This document shows positions 33,804 through 40,697 of a stretch of 64,000 nt of DNA, in pieces. A program made the translations under genes and the position numbers. The notes beneath the pieces were generated by a model. It had not been told where the DNA came from. It searched no databases and saw only the letters and a program-made list of their open reading frames with translations. The stretch is from Oscillospiraceae bacterium (GTDB lineage Bacteria > Bacillota > Clostridia > Oscillospirales > Oscillospiraceae), in contig CADARY010000012.1 of assembly GCA_902790375.1 (NCBI GenBank), positions 44,886 through 108,885 of the forward strand, in the 5' to 3' direction. Every line of letters starts with the position of its first letter. The first letter of the stretch is position 1.

Positions 33804-35102
33804 ATGGAATGCAGTCTTCCGCAAGTATGGATTATGACAATGAGACAGAAAATAAAAATGATACGCCCGGGCGCGGCGTCCCTGAAGCGAGCGCTGAGTC
33901 TGCTCTGCCTTGCCTCCATGCTGTGCTGCCTGCTGCCTGCCGCCGCATTTGCCGACGGGCATGTGCATACGGCCCAATGCTACAGCACGGGCAATCATCT
34001 CGTGTGCGATCTGGAGGAGTCGGAAGGCCACGTGCACACGGATGAATGCTATGGCCGCGTGCGCGGCGAGCTTTTGTGCACCGACAACACCGGCGACCAT
34101 ATTCACGGCGACGAATGCTATGCCTGGTCGACGGAGCTCGTGTGCGGTCTTGAGGAAGGAGCAGGCGCGCACAAGCACAGCCAGGACTGCTATGAGGAGG
34201 ACCGCGTGCTGGTCTGCGCGCTGCAGGATACTGCCGACGAGACGCCTGTGATCCTGGACGAGGCAAGCGAGGATAAGGAGCCGGGCGCGAAGCCTGAGGA
34301 CGAAGAGCCCGAGATCGGCCCCGGCGACGGGATCGTATCGCTCCTGCAGCTGGAGCGTGAGCTGAGCTTTGCCGGGGAAAGCGATCCTACCGCCGATTTG
34401 GAGGACGAGGTGGACTGGTGGCGGATGTTCGCGGATATGGAGCTGAGCGGCAACTGGGCGGAGGATCTGCTGATGATCGCCGAAAGCCAGGTCGGCTATA
34501 CCGAGAGCGAGCTCAATTACGCCGCGGATGACCCGTGGAACCCCAAGGGCTATACCCGTTACGGGGCCTGGTACGGCATCCCCTATGGCGACTGGTGCGC
34601 CATGTTCATTTCCTTCTGCCTGTATTACGCCAATATCCCCGCCTCCGCGGTACCCTACAACTGCTACTGTGACGAATGGGTCAGGGATCTGAGGGGGCTT
34701 GGCCTCTACCGGAACTGGGATGAGGGTTACACGCCACGGCCCGGCGACCTGATCTTTTTCGACTTTGACAGCGACGAGCATGCCGAGCACATGGGTATCG
34801 TGCGCGAAGTGGATCAACAGCGCGGCTGGATCTACACCATCGAGGGCAACCGTTACGATTACGTGGAGCTTTTCACCCTCACGGAGGACGATTACTCCAT
34901 CATCGGCTTCGGCGTCCTGCCGGAGAATCCGGATTACGATCCGGAGAACCCCGGCGTGGAATACCGCAACGGCGAGGTTGAGCTTCCGCCCGAACCCGTG
35001 GAGCCGGAGCCGCCGAGCTGGGACAGCATTCTGGATGCGGCGGCGGGAATCAAAACAGTCAGTATCGTGCCGAGCATCGAAGAATCGAGAGTCACCTATT
35101 GA
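33804..35102 (+). CDS. Secreted CHAP-domain protein with His/Cys repeats
   Basis: Up to 432 residues. The start is uncertain: ATG 33804, 33834, 33840 and 33858 are in frame and none has an ideal SD. A signal peptide (ALSLLCLASMLCCLLPAAA) is followed by four repeats of the form GHVHTAQCY...LVC (about 50-140), each with His-x-His, Cys-Tyr and a later Cys, seen in clostridial surface proteins and possibly metal-binding. After an acidic linker comes a CHAP-type domain at about 225-380, with the catalytic Cys in GDWCAMF and His in HAEHMGIV. CHAP enzymes cut peptidoglycan cross-links. It probably acts on the wall. Confidence 0.82.
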   Translation: MECSLPQVWIMTMRQKIKMIRPGAASLKRALSLLCLASMLCCLLPAAAFADGHVHTAQCYSTGNHLVCDLEESEGHVHTDECYGRVRGELLCTDNTGDHIHGDECYAWSTELVCGLEEGAGAHKHSQDCYEEDRVLVCALQDTADETPVILDEASEDKEPGAKPEDEEPEIGPGDGIVSLLQLERELSFAGESDPTADLEDEVDWWRMFADMELSGNWAEDLLMIAESQVGYTESELNYAADDPWNPKGYTRYGAWYGIPYGDWCAMFISFCLYYANIPASAVPYNCYCDEWVRDLRGLGLYRNWDEGYTPRPGDLIFFDFDSDEHAEHMGIVREVDQQRGWIYTIEGNRYDYVELFTLTEDDYSIIGFGVLPENPDYDPENPGVEYRNGEVELPPEPVEPEPPSWDSILDAAAGIKTVSIVPSIEESRVTY

Positions 35103-35120
35103 CATAAAACTAATGAAACG

Positions 35121-35156
35121 AAGGCCGCTGAAAAATGAAATGTTTTCGGCGGCCTT
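35121..35156 (+). terminator. Terminator of the CHAP gene
   Basis: AAGGCCGC then GAAAA (35121-35134) pairs with TTTTC then GCGGCCTT (35143-35156). The trailing T-tract is weak (TTAGCTTAT). Confidence 0.7.
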
Positions 35157-35168
35157 AGCTTATGGAAT

Positions 35169-35918
35169 ATGAAATATTATATTTTATCCGATATTCACGG
35201 CTTCTTTACCCTGTTTCAAAAGACCCTGCGGGAGTGCGGATATTATGACGATCCGGAGGAGAAAAAGCTCCTGCTGCTCGGAGATCTCTTTGACCGGGGC
35301 GAGGAGGCGCTGGCCCTGCAGGACTATATCCTCGAGCTTATGCGGGAGGAGCGCGTGATCCTGGTCAAGGGGAACCACGAGGATCTGTTCCGGGAGCTCG
35401 TGACAGCGGACAGGGGCCGCCCCCTGCGCCACCACGTTCAGAACGGAACCTACAGCACGCTCGAGCAGCTCACGGGCATGAGCGCCGGGTACAGCTGGAA
35501 CGCGAATCTGCGCCTTGCCAGAGCCGGGCGGGAGACGCCGCTCTATACGACCATCATTCCGGCCATGCTGGACTATTACGAGACCAGGAGCTATATCTTC
35601 ACCCACGGCTGGATCCCCTGCCAGATGTGGTACGGCGGCATGGTTTACGACGCGGACTGGCGGCACGCGGATGCCGACGCCTGGCGCGAGGCCCGCTGGA
35701 TCAATCCCATGGAGGCCGTGCGCACGGCGCGGCCTGAGGAAAAAACGGTGGTCTGCGGCCACTTCCACTGCTCTTACGGCCATGCCCATTTTGAAAACAG
35801 AGGGACGGAGTTTGGCCCGGATGCGGATTTCAGCCCCTATATCGCGCCGGGGATCATCGCCATTGACGCCTGTACGGCATACAGTAAAAAAATGAACTGC
35901 GTCGTGCTGCGGGATTGA
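35169..35918 (+). CDS. Calcineurin-like metallophosphoesterase
   Basis: 249 residues. The metal-binding signatures are SDIHG at 7-11, GDLFDRGEE near 38 and KGNHEDLF near 66, with FTHGW and CGHFH further on. This is the PP2A/ApaH-like serine-threonine phosphatase subfamily. Substrate unknown: a phosphoprotein or dinucleoside polyphosphate is possible. No signal peptide, so cytoplasmic. It directly follows the CHAP terminator with a poor SD and may be read through from it. Confidence 0.9.
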   Translation: MKYYILSDIHGFFTLFQKTLRECGYYDDPEEKKLLLLGDLFDRGEEALALQDYILELMREERVILVKGNHEDLFRELVTADRGRPLRHHVQNGTYSTLEQLTGMSAGYSWNANLRLARAGRETPLYTTIIPAMLDYYETRSYIFTHGWIPCQMWYGGMVYDADWRHADADAWREARWINPMEAVRTARPEEKTVVCGHFHCSYGHAHFENRGTEFGPDADFSPYIAPGIIAIDACTAYSKKMNCVVLRD

Positions 35919-35938
35919 CCGCGGACGCTTCGGAGGTG

Positions 35939-36736
35939 TTGAAGCTGCCGTATATGCTTTTGTGCATCCTGCTTGCGGCCGGGTGCGTATACGCGCTCAG
36001 GAAAAGGAAGGGCTCCCGTCTTTGCCGCGCGGCGCTCGTGTCGGCTGCGCTGCTGTTCACGGCGGGCGCGGTCTTCTTCGGGTGGCTCGGCAGGGTTTAC
36101 CGCGCGGATGCGGCGGCCCTTGAGGCCCTCTCTTCGCGCGATACGGTGACGGTTGAAAAAATATCCGGGGGCTGGCGCTTTGACGGACCGGGAGAAGACA
36201 CGGCGCTGATCTTCTATCCCGGCGCGAAGGTGGAGGCCGCCGCTTATGCCCCGCTGCTCCTGCGCCTCGCGGAGGGCGGCGCGGACGGCTTTCTGCTGGA
36301 GATGCCCTTGAAGCTGGCTCTCCTTGACAGGGACGCGGCGGACAGGATCATCGGGAAATACGCTTATGCGCATTGGGTCCTGGCCGGGCACTCTCTCGGC
36401 GGCGTGGCGGCGTCCGACTATGCCGCAGCGCACCCCGACCGGGTGAAGGGGCTGCTGCTCCTCGCCTCCTACCCGACGAAGGAATTGGACGGGAGGCTGT
36501 CTTTCCTCTCTGTATACGGGGACAGGGACGGCGTCCTGAACCGGGAAAGCTACGAAAAAAGCCGGGTGTTCTGGCCTCAGGGAGCGCAGGAGCTGGTGAT
36601 CCCCGGCGGCAGCCATGCCGGCTTCGGAAGCTACGGCGCACAGAAGGGCGACGGAGAGGCCGCGCTCTCTGCGCAAAAACAGCAGGAGCTGACAGCGTCG
36701 GCGGTCCTGAGCTGGCTCGGGCAAGGGGCGGCGTAG
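35939..36736 (+). CDS. Membrane-anchored alpha/beta hydrolase
   Basis: About 265 residues. Two N-terminal hydrophobic helices (MLLCILLAAGCVYAL and a second before residue 60) anchor an alpha/beta hydrolase of the PF12695 kind: YPGAKVEAAAYAPLL for the oxyanion strand, the nucleophile elbow AGHSLGGVA with Ser, an Asp in YGDRDGV, and His in GGSHAGFG. The start is unclear: TTG 35939, GTG 35936 or ATG 35954 follow GGAGG, and TTG 35915 overlaps the previous stop. Substrate unknown. Confidence 0.85.
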   Translation: MKLPYMLLCILLAAGCVYALRKRKGSRLCRAALVSAALLFTAGAVFFGWLGRVYRADAAALEALSSRDTVTVEKISGGWRFDGPGEDTALIFYPGAKVEAAAYAPLLLRLAEGGADGFLLEMPLKLALLDRDAADRIIGKYAYAHWVLAGHSLGGVAASDYAAAHPDRVKGLLLLASYPTKELDGRLSFLSVYGDRDGVLNRESYEKSRVFWPQGAQELVIPGGSHAGFGSYGAQKGDGEAALSAQKQQELTASAVLSWLGQGAA

Positions 36737-36741
36737 GAAAA

Positions 36742-36764
36742 CCCCGCGCCGGGCGGGCGCGGGG
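36742..36764 (-). terminator. Terminator between convergent hydrolase and bofA
   Basis: CCCCGCGCC (36742-36750) pairs with GGCGCGGGG (36756-36764). The T-run lies on the minus-strand side (TTTTCC), so it mainly ends bofA. Confidence 0.65.
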
Positions 36765-36766
36765 GC

Positions 36767-37042
36767 TCATCCCATATAATTCAAAAAATAAACCGCAACC
36801 ACGAGGAAGATCACCCCGGGGATGCCGAATGCCCCGGCAATGATGCAGGTGAGAATGTTGACCGGGATCTGAAAGTCAAAAAAGCCGCCGATGAAGTTTG
36901 CCGCGAAGAGCAGCGCAAAGCCGCAGACGGCGTTGATGAGCAGCTTGAAGATCTTCTTGATGGGCGCCGCGAGGATGCGCACCAGCACGTACAGCGCCAC
37001 GACCACCGCCGCGGCGAAGAGAATCAGTTTCACAGTATCCAT
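36767..37042 (-). CDS. bofA: BofA-family pro-sigma-K processing regulator
   Basis: 91 residues from the ATG at 37042, with CAGGAG seven bases upstream. Two or three membrane helices carry the BofA motif: KIFKLLINAVCGFALLF, FIGGFFDFQIPVNILT, AGAFGIPGVIFLVV. In Bacillus, BofA holds the SpoIVFB protease inactive in the forespore membrane and so delays sigma-K activation. Its presence suggests a spore former. Many Clostridia keep bofA although their SigK lacks a pro-sequence. An extension to 37093 adds residues without support. Confidence 0.88.
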   Translation of the reverse strand: MDTVKLILFAAAVVVALYVLVRILAAPIKKIFKLLINAVCGFALLFAANFIGGFFDFQIPVNILTCIIAGAFGIPGVIFLVVAVYFLNYMG

Positions 37043-37158
37043 ATCAAAACTCCTGACAGAACTTACCTGTTTATTATGTCCCGCCCGACACAAACTAAGA
37101 CCGGACAGATTTCCGGCGGACGAGAAAGAGACAGTCCGTCAATGATCCGTATACTATA

Positions 37159-37187
37159 TGGATACACCGAAAACGGAAAAATGTCAA
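37159..37187 (-). promoter_or_regulatory. Possible bofA promoter
   Basis: On the minus strand TTGACA (37187-37182), 17 bases, TATCCA (37164-37159). The -10 is weak and the distance to the start is over 100 bases. Confidence 0.35.
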
Positions 37188-37235
37188 GCGGCATGGGTCC
37201 CTGTCCGCACGGGGAGATGACCGCGGCCGCGGGGA

Positions 37236-37265
37236 CGGGCCGGTGAAAACCGGCCCGCCTTTTTG
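37236..37265 (+). terminator. Terminator-like hairpin with no obvious upstream gene
   Basis: CGGGCCGGT (37236-37244) pairs with ACCGGCCCG (37249-37257), then CC and five T. No plus-strand gene precedes it, so it may end an unseen short RNA or insulate the DUF6291 operon. Confidence 0.6.
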
Positions 37266-37399
37266 CGCCCGCACGCAGGGCAGGCGCACAGAAGCAGTAC
37301 GCGCCGCCCGGTCCCCGTTGGCATGCCCGTGCCGTCGGGAAGGAGCTGCGGCCCGGTTTCGTCATTTTGCATGAATCTCAAAAAAGTGAGAGCGCGCCC

Positions 37400-37428
37400 T
37401 TGAAAATCTAAATTTGAGATGATACGAT
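37400..37428 (+). promoter_or_regulatory. Promoter of the DUF6291 operon
   Basis: TTGAAA (37400-37405), 17 bases, TACGAT (37423-37428). Confidence 0.5.
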
Positions 37429-37461
37429 GGGGACATCTTAAAAAACGAAGGGGGCGCGAGC

Positions 37462-37506
37462 ATGGACTTCATCACAGGCGGCAGCGGACAGGGAGGGCGC
37501 TTATGA
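37462..37506 (+). CDS. 14-residue leader open reading frame
   Basis: ATG 37462 follows GAAGGGGG and encodes MDFITGGSGQGGRL, then stops at TGA 37504, overlapping the DUF6291 start (ATGA). The glycine-rich GGSGQGG is reminiscent of a P-loop start, so it may be the remnant of an NTPase gene or a coupling leader. Good SD and exact overlap make translation plausible. Confidence 0.35.
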   Translation: MDFITGGSGQGGRL

Positions 37507-38126
37507 CGGCAAGGCAGAAGGAGCGCCCGGGCGTGATGCTCTATTTCGACGCGGTGAGACCGGCGATCAGCCGGCTGAATGAAGCGCAGTGCGGGGTGCT
37601 GCTGCGCTCAGTCATGGATTACGCGCAGTACGGCGTCCTGCCGGAGCTGGATCCCATGACGGGCCTGGCCTTCGATATGCTGGTTCCGAAGATCGACCGG
37701 GACGCCGAGCGCTATGAGGAGAGCCGGGAGCAGCGCCAGTACGCGGCCTATACGAGGGAGAAGAAGCGCAGCGGCGAGCAGGCCCTGAGCATTGCCGAAT
37801 GGCGGCTTGCGAGACTGAGAACGGACGAACGGGACAACGGCCCGTTACGGCTCGACAACGGCCCGTTACCATCTGCATCCACATCCACACCTGCACCCGC
37901 ACCTGCACCCGCATCCGCATCCATATCCACAGCTTCATCCTCATCCGCAGCCGCAGCGGGAGAGGGATACAAGGGGGAGGGTGTGGCCCACAGCCTGTTT
38001 GCCCAGTGGCTCCGGGCGCTGGACGCAAAGGACAGCAGGACGGCGATGAAGCTTGACGGACAGCTCTACGCCCTCGGCTATCAGACGGACATCACGACAA
38101 AGCAGCTTCGCCCCCGCTCACGGTGA
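37503..38126 (+). CDS. DUF6291-like protein
   Basis: 207 residues from ATG 37503 after CAGGGAGGG. The N-terminal domain (PGVMLYFDAVRPAISRL, LRSVMDYAQYGVLPEL, FDMLVPKIDRDAERYEES) resembles DUF6291, found in phage and plasmid replication-initiation-like proteins of Firmicutes. A low-complexity Ala/Pro/Ser/Thr stretch at about 120-155 joins it to a short C-terminal segment (LFAQWLRALDAKDSRTAM). No recombination or phage genes are adjacent. It could be a relic of a mobile element or a domesticated regulator. The in-frame start at 37419 lies in the promoter. Confidence 0.65.
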   Translation: MTARQKERPGVMLYFDAVRPAISRLNEAQCGVLLRSVMDYAQYGVLPELDPMTGLAFDMLVPKIDRDAERYEESREQRQYAAYTREKKRSGEQALSIAEWRLARLRTDERDNGPLRLDNGPLPSASTSTPAPAPAPASASISTASSSSAAAAGEGYKGEGVAHSLFAQWLRALDAKDSRTAMKLDGQLYALGYQTDITTKQLRPRSR

Positions 38127-38186
38127 GAGGCCGGGGCCGCAGGCACAAAATGTAACCAAATTGTAGTGTCCATCCACAGAAAAGTA

Positions 38187-38195
38187 TGCTATACT
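38187..38195 (+). promoter_or_regulatory. Extended -10 promoter of the topoisomerase operon
   Basis: TGC followed by TATACT (38190-38195), an extended -10 without a clear -35 at the right distance. The start codon is 50 bases downstream. Confidence 0.5.
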
Positions 38196-38245
38196 GCTTT
38201 AGTTAAAATTGCAAGGAATATGCCCGCTTTCGGGCAGAAAGGTTT

Positions 38246-40246
38246 ATGGAATCTATGAGCAATACCCCCAATTACGGCAACGAAAGCATTTCCCAGCTCA
38301 AGGGCGCGGACAGAGTGCGCAAAAGACCCGGCGTTATTTTCGGCTCCGACGGGCTTGACGGCTGCGAGCATGCCGTGTTCGAGATCCTCTCCAACGCCAT
38401 CGACGAGGCCAGAGAGGGCTACGGCAAGCTCATCACGCTTACATATTACAAGGATCATTCGATCGAGGTGTCCGACTTCGGGCGCGGCTGCCCGCTGGAC
38501 TGGAACCCCAACGAGAAGCGCTATAACTGGGAGCTGGTGTTCTGTGAGCTCTATGCCGGCGGCAAGTACAACAATCTTGACGGCGGCGACTATGAGTATT
38601 CCCTGGGCCTCAACGGCCTCGGCTCCTGCGCGACGCAGTACGCCTCGAGCTATATGGACGTGACCGTGTGGCGCGACGGGAAGAAATATACCCTGCACTT
38701 CAAAAAGGGCAAGGCCCTCGGCAAAAAGGGGCAGGAGCTGAGCGTCGAGCCCGCGGACCGCAGGCAGACCGGGACCACGATCCGGTGGCTGCCGGATCTG
38801 GAGGTCTTTACCGACATCAACATCCCCGAGGAATATTTTGACGACGTGCTGCACCGTCAGGCGGTGGTGAACGCGGGCGTCACCTTCCGCCTGCGCATCG
38901 AGCGGGACAAGGGCTTTGACACCAGGGACTATCTCTACGAAAACGGCATCATGGACTATGTGACGGAGCTGGCAGGGGACAACCCCCTGACCGCCCCGAC
39001 CTTCATTTCGGCCGAGCGCAGGGGCCGCGACCGGGAGGACAAGCCCGAATACAAGGTCAAGCTCTCCGCCGCCTTCTGCTTTTCCAAAACGGTGAACGCC
39101 CTGGAGTATTACCACAACTCCTCCTGGCTCGAAAACGGCGGCGCGCCGGACAAGGCCGTGAAGCTCGCCTTCACGTCCGCCATTGACAGCTATATCAAGC
39201 AGCTCGGCAAGTACCAGAAGAACGAGAGCGCCATCAAGTTCCAGGATGTGCAGGACTGCCTGATCCTTGTCACCAACTGCTTTTCCACCCAGACCTCCTA
39301 TGAAAACCAGACCAAGAAGGCCATCAACAACCGCTTTATCCAGACGGCCATGACCGAGTTTTTCAAAAGCCAGCTCGAGGTCTATTTCATCGAAAATAAG
39401 CCCGAGGCCGACCGCATCGCCGAGCAGGTGCTCATCAACAAGCGCAGCCGCGAGACGGCGGAGCGCGCCCGGCAGGGGATGAAGAAGAAGCTCTCCGGCA
39501 GCATCAATATCACAAACCCCGTGCAGAAATTTGTCGACTGCCGCAGCCGCGACGTGGACCGGCGCGAGATCTACATCGTGGAGGGCGATTCGGCCCTCGG
39601 CGCGTGCAAGCTCTCGCGGGATGCGGAGTTTCAGGGCATCATGCCCGTGCGCGGCAAGATCCTCAACTGCCTCAAGGCGGACTATGTGCGCATCTTCAAA
39701 AGCGACATCATCACCGATCTCATCAAGGTCCTCGGCTGCGGAGTCGAGGTGAAGGACAAGCACACCAAAGAGGTGTCGAGCTTCGACCTCAATAACCTGC
39801 GCTGGAACAAGGTCATCATCTGCACCGACGCGGACGTGGACGGCTTCCAGATCCGCACGCTGATCCTCACCATGCTCTACCGCCTGGCGCCCACCCTGAT
39901 CCGGGAGGGCTATGTCTACATAGCCGAGTCGCCGCTGTATGAGATCGAGTGCAAGGGCAAGACGTATTTTGCCTATTCCGACCGGGAAAAGGCCGAGATC
40001 CTCGACTCGCTCAAGGGCGCAAAGGCGGCGATCAACCGCTCCAAGGGCCTCGGCGAGAACGATCCGGACATGATGTGGATGACCACCATGAATCCCGAGA
40101 CCCGCCGCCTCATCAAGGTCATGCCGGAGGACGCCGAACGCATGGCGGAGGTATTCGAGCTGCTGCTGGGCGATAACCTGGAGGGCAGGAAGAACCATAT
40201 CTCCGAGTTCGGCGCGCGGTATCTGGATCTGGCGGATATATCATAA
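38246..40246 (+). CDS. Type IIA topoisomerase subunit B (ParE/GyrB-like, divergent)
   Basis: 666 residues. The GHKL ATPase part has VRKRPGVIFG, the Mg-binding Asn in EILSNAIDEA, and YSLGLNGLGS for the lid. The usual DNGRG is DFGRG here. The Toprim part has IVEGDSALGACKLSRD near 445 (canonical EGDSAGGSA is altered), FQGIMPVRGKILN and the DADVDG metal triad. It supplies ATP hydrolysis and one strand-passage gate. Together with the ParC-like protein at 40698 it forms a second topoisomerase, separate from gyrase and probably a decatenase. ATG 38246 or 38255 can start; AAAGG precedes. Confidence 0.9.
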   Translation: MESMSNTPNYGNESISQLKGADRVRKRPGVIFGSDGLDGCEHAVFEILSNAIDEAREGYGKLITLTYYKDHSIEVSDFGRGCPLDWNPNEKRYNWELVFCELYAGGKYNNLDGGDYEYSLGLNGLGSCATQYASSYMDVTVWRDGKKYTLHFKKGKALGKKGQELSVEPADRRQTGTTIRWLPDLEVFTDINIPEEYFDDVLHRQAVVNAGVTFRLRIERDKGFDTRDYLYENGIMDYVTELAGDNPLTAPTFISAERRGRDREDKPEYKVKLSAAFCFSKTVNALEYYHNSSWLENGGAPDKAVKLAFTSAIDSYIKQLGKYQKNESAIKFQDVQDCLILVTNCFSTQTSYENQTKKAINNRFIQTAMTEFFKSQLEVYFIENKPEADRIAEQVLINKRSRETAERARQGMKKKLSGSINITNPVQKFVDCRSRDVDRREIYIVEGDSALGACKLSRDAEFQGIMPVRGKILNCLKADYVRIFKSDIITDLIKVLGCGVEVKDKHTKEVSSFDLNNLRWNKVIICTDADVDGFQIRTLILTMLYRLAPTLIREGYVYIAESPLYEIECKGKTYFAYSDREKAEILDSLKGAKAAINRSKGLGENDPDMMWMTTMNPETRRLIKVMPEDAERMAEVFELLLGDNLEGRKNHISEFGARYLDLADIS

Positions 40247-40260
40247 GAAGGAGCAGGGGA

Positions 40261-40551
40261 ATGAATACCTATATCAACGGCTTCATGCGCGGCAGGGATC
40301 TGCTGAAAAAGCTGCTGATCTGCGATCTGATCACAGCGGGCCTGGCGCTCTTCATGCGCTCCAATCCCACGATGATGGCCCTGTTTTCCGGGGCGACGCT
40401 GATCCTGTTCATTGCGATCATCTATATCGACATCAAGTTCTGCCGCTGCCCGAGCTGCGGCAAGGTGATCCTGCTGGGCGTACTCGCGGTCGACACCTGC
40501 CCGCGCTGCAAGCGCAATCTGACCACTGGCAAGAAAATGAAAAAGCGGTAA
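40261..40551 (+). CDS. Small membrane protein with zinc ribbon
   Basis: 96 residues encoded 15 bases after the topoisomerase B gene. Two hydrophobic helices (about 20-33 and 38-57) precede a CPSC...CPRC zinc ribbon (CRCPSCGK and DTCPRCKRN) and a basic tail. I do not recognise a named family. Its place between the two topoisomerase subunits suggests co-expression, but nothing in it shows a link to topology control. Confidence 0.75.
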   Translation: MNTYINGFMRGRDLLKKLLICDLITAGLALFMRSNPTMMALFSGATLILFIAIIYIDIKFCRCPSCGKVILLGVLAVDTCPRCKRNLTTGKKMKKR

Positions 40552-40578
40552 GGGTGTGCAGCGGCGCACATTCGCACT

Positions 40579-40610
40579 TCGTAGGGGCCGATGCCCTCAT
40601 CGGCCCGCCG
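40579..40610 (+). repeat. Dispersed palindromic repeat, copy 2
   Basis: Identical over 32 bases to 30659-30690. It lies in the spacer between the zinc-ribbon gene and the ParC-like gene. Confidence 0.7.
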
Positions 40611-40697
40611 ACGCGGTACGGCGTCTGGGCCATCGACCCCTGCGGCTGAAAACGCAGGTCTCCTATCATAATTCAGATTAAAGTTGAGTAAAAAGCT

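Noticed and set aside
37236-37265. Possible riboswitch before the DUF6291 operon
   Set aside because: Only one simple hairpin with a T-run lies there, and it precedes the promoter rather than sitting in the leader.
38189-40198. 669-codon minus-strand frame opposite the topoisomerase B gene
   Set aside because: Antisense of a well-conserved enzyme, with no SD or motif.
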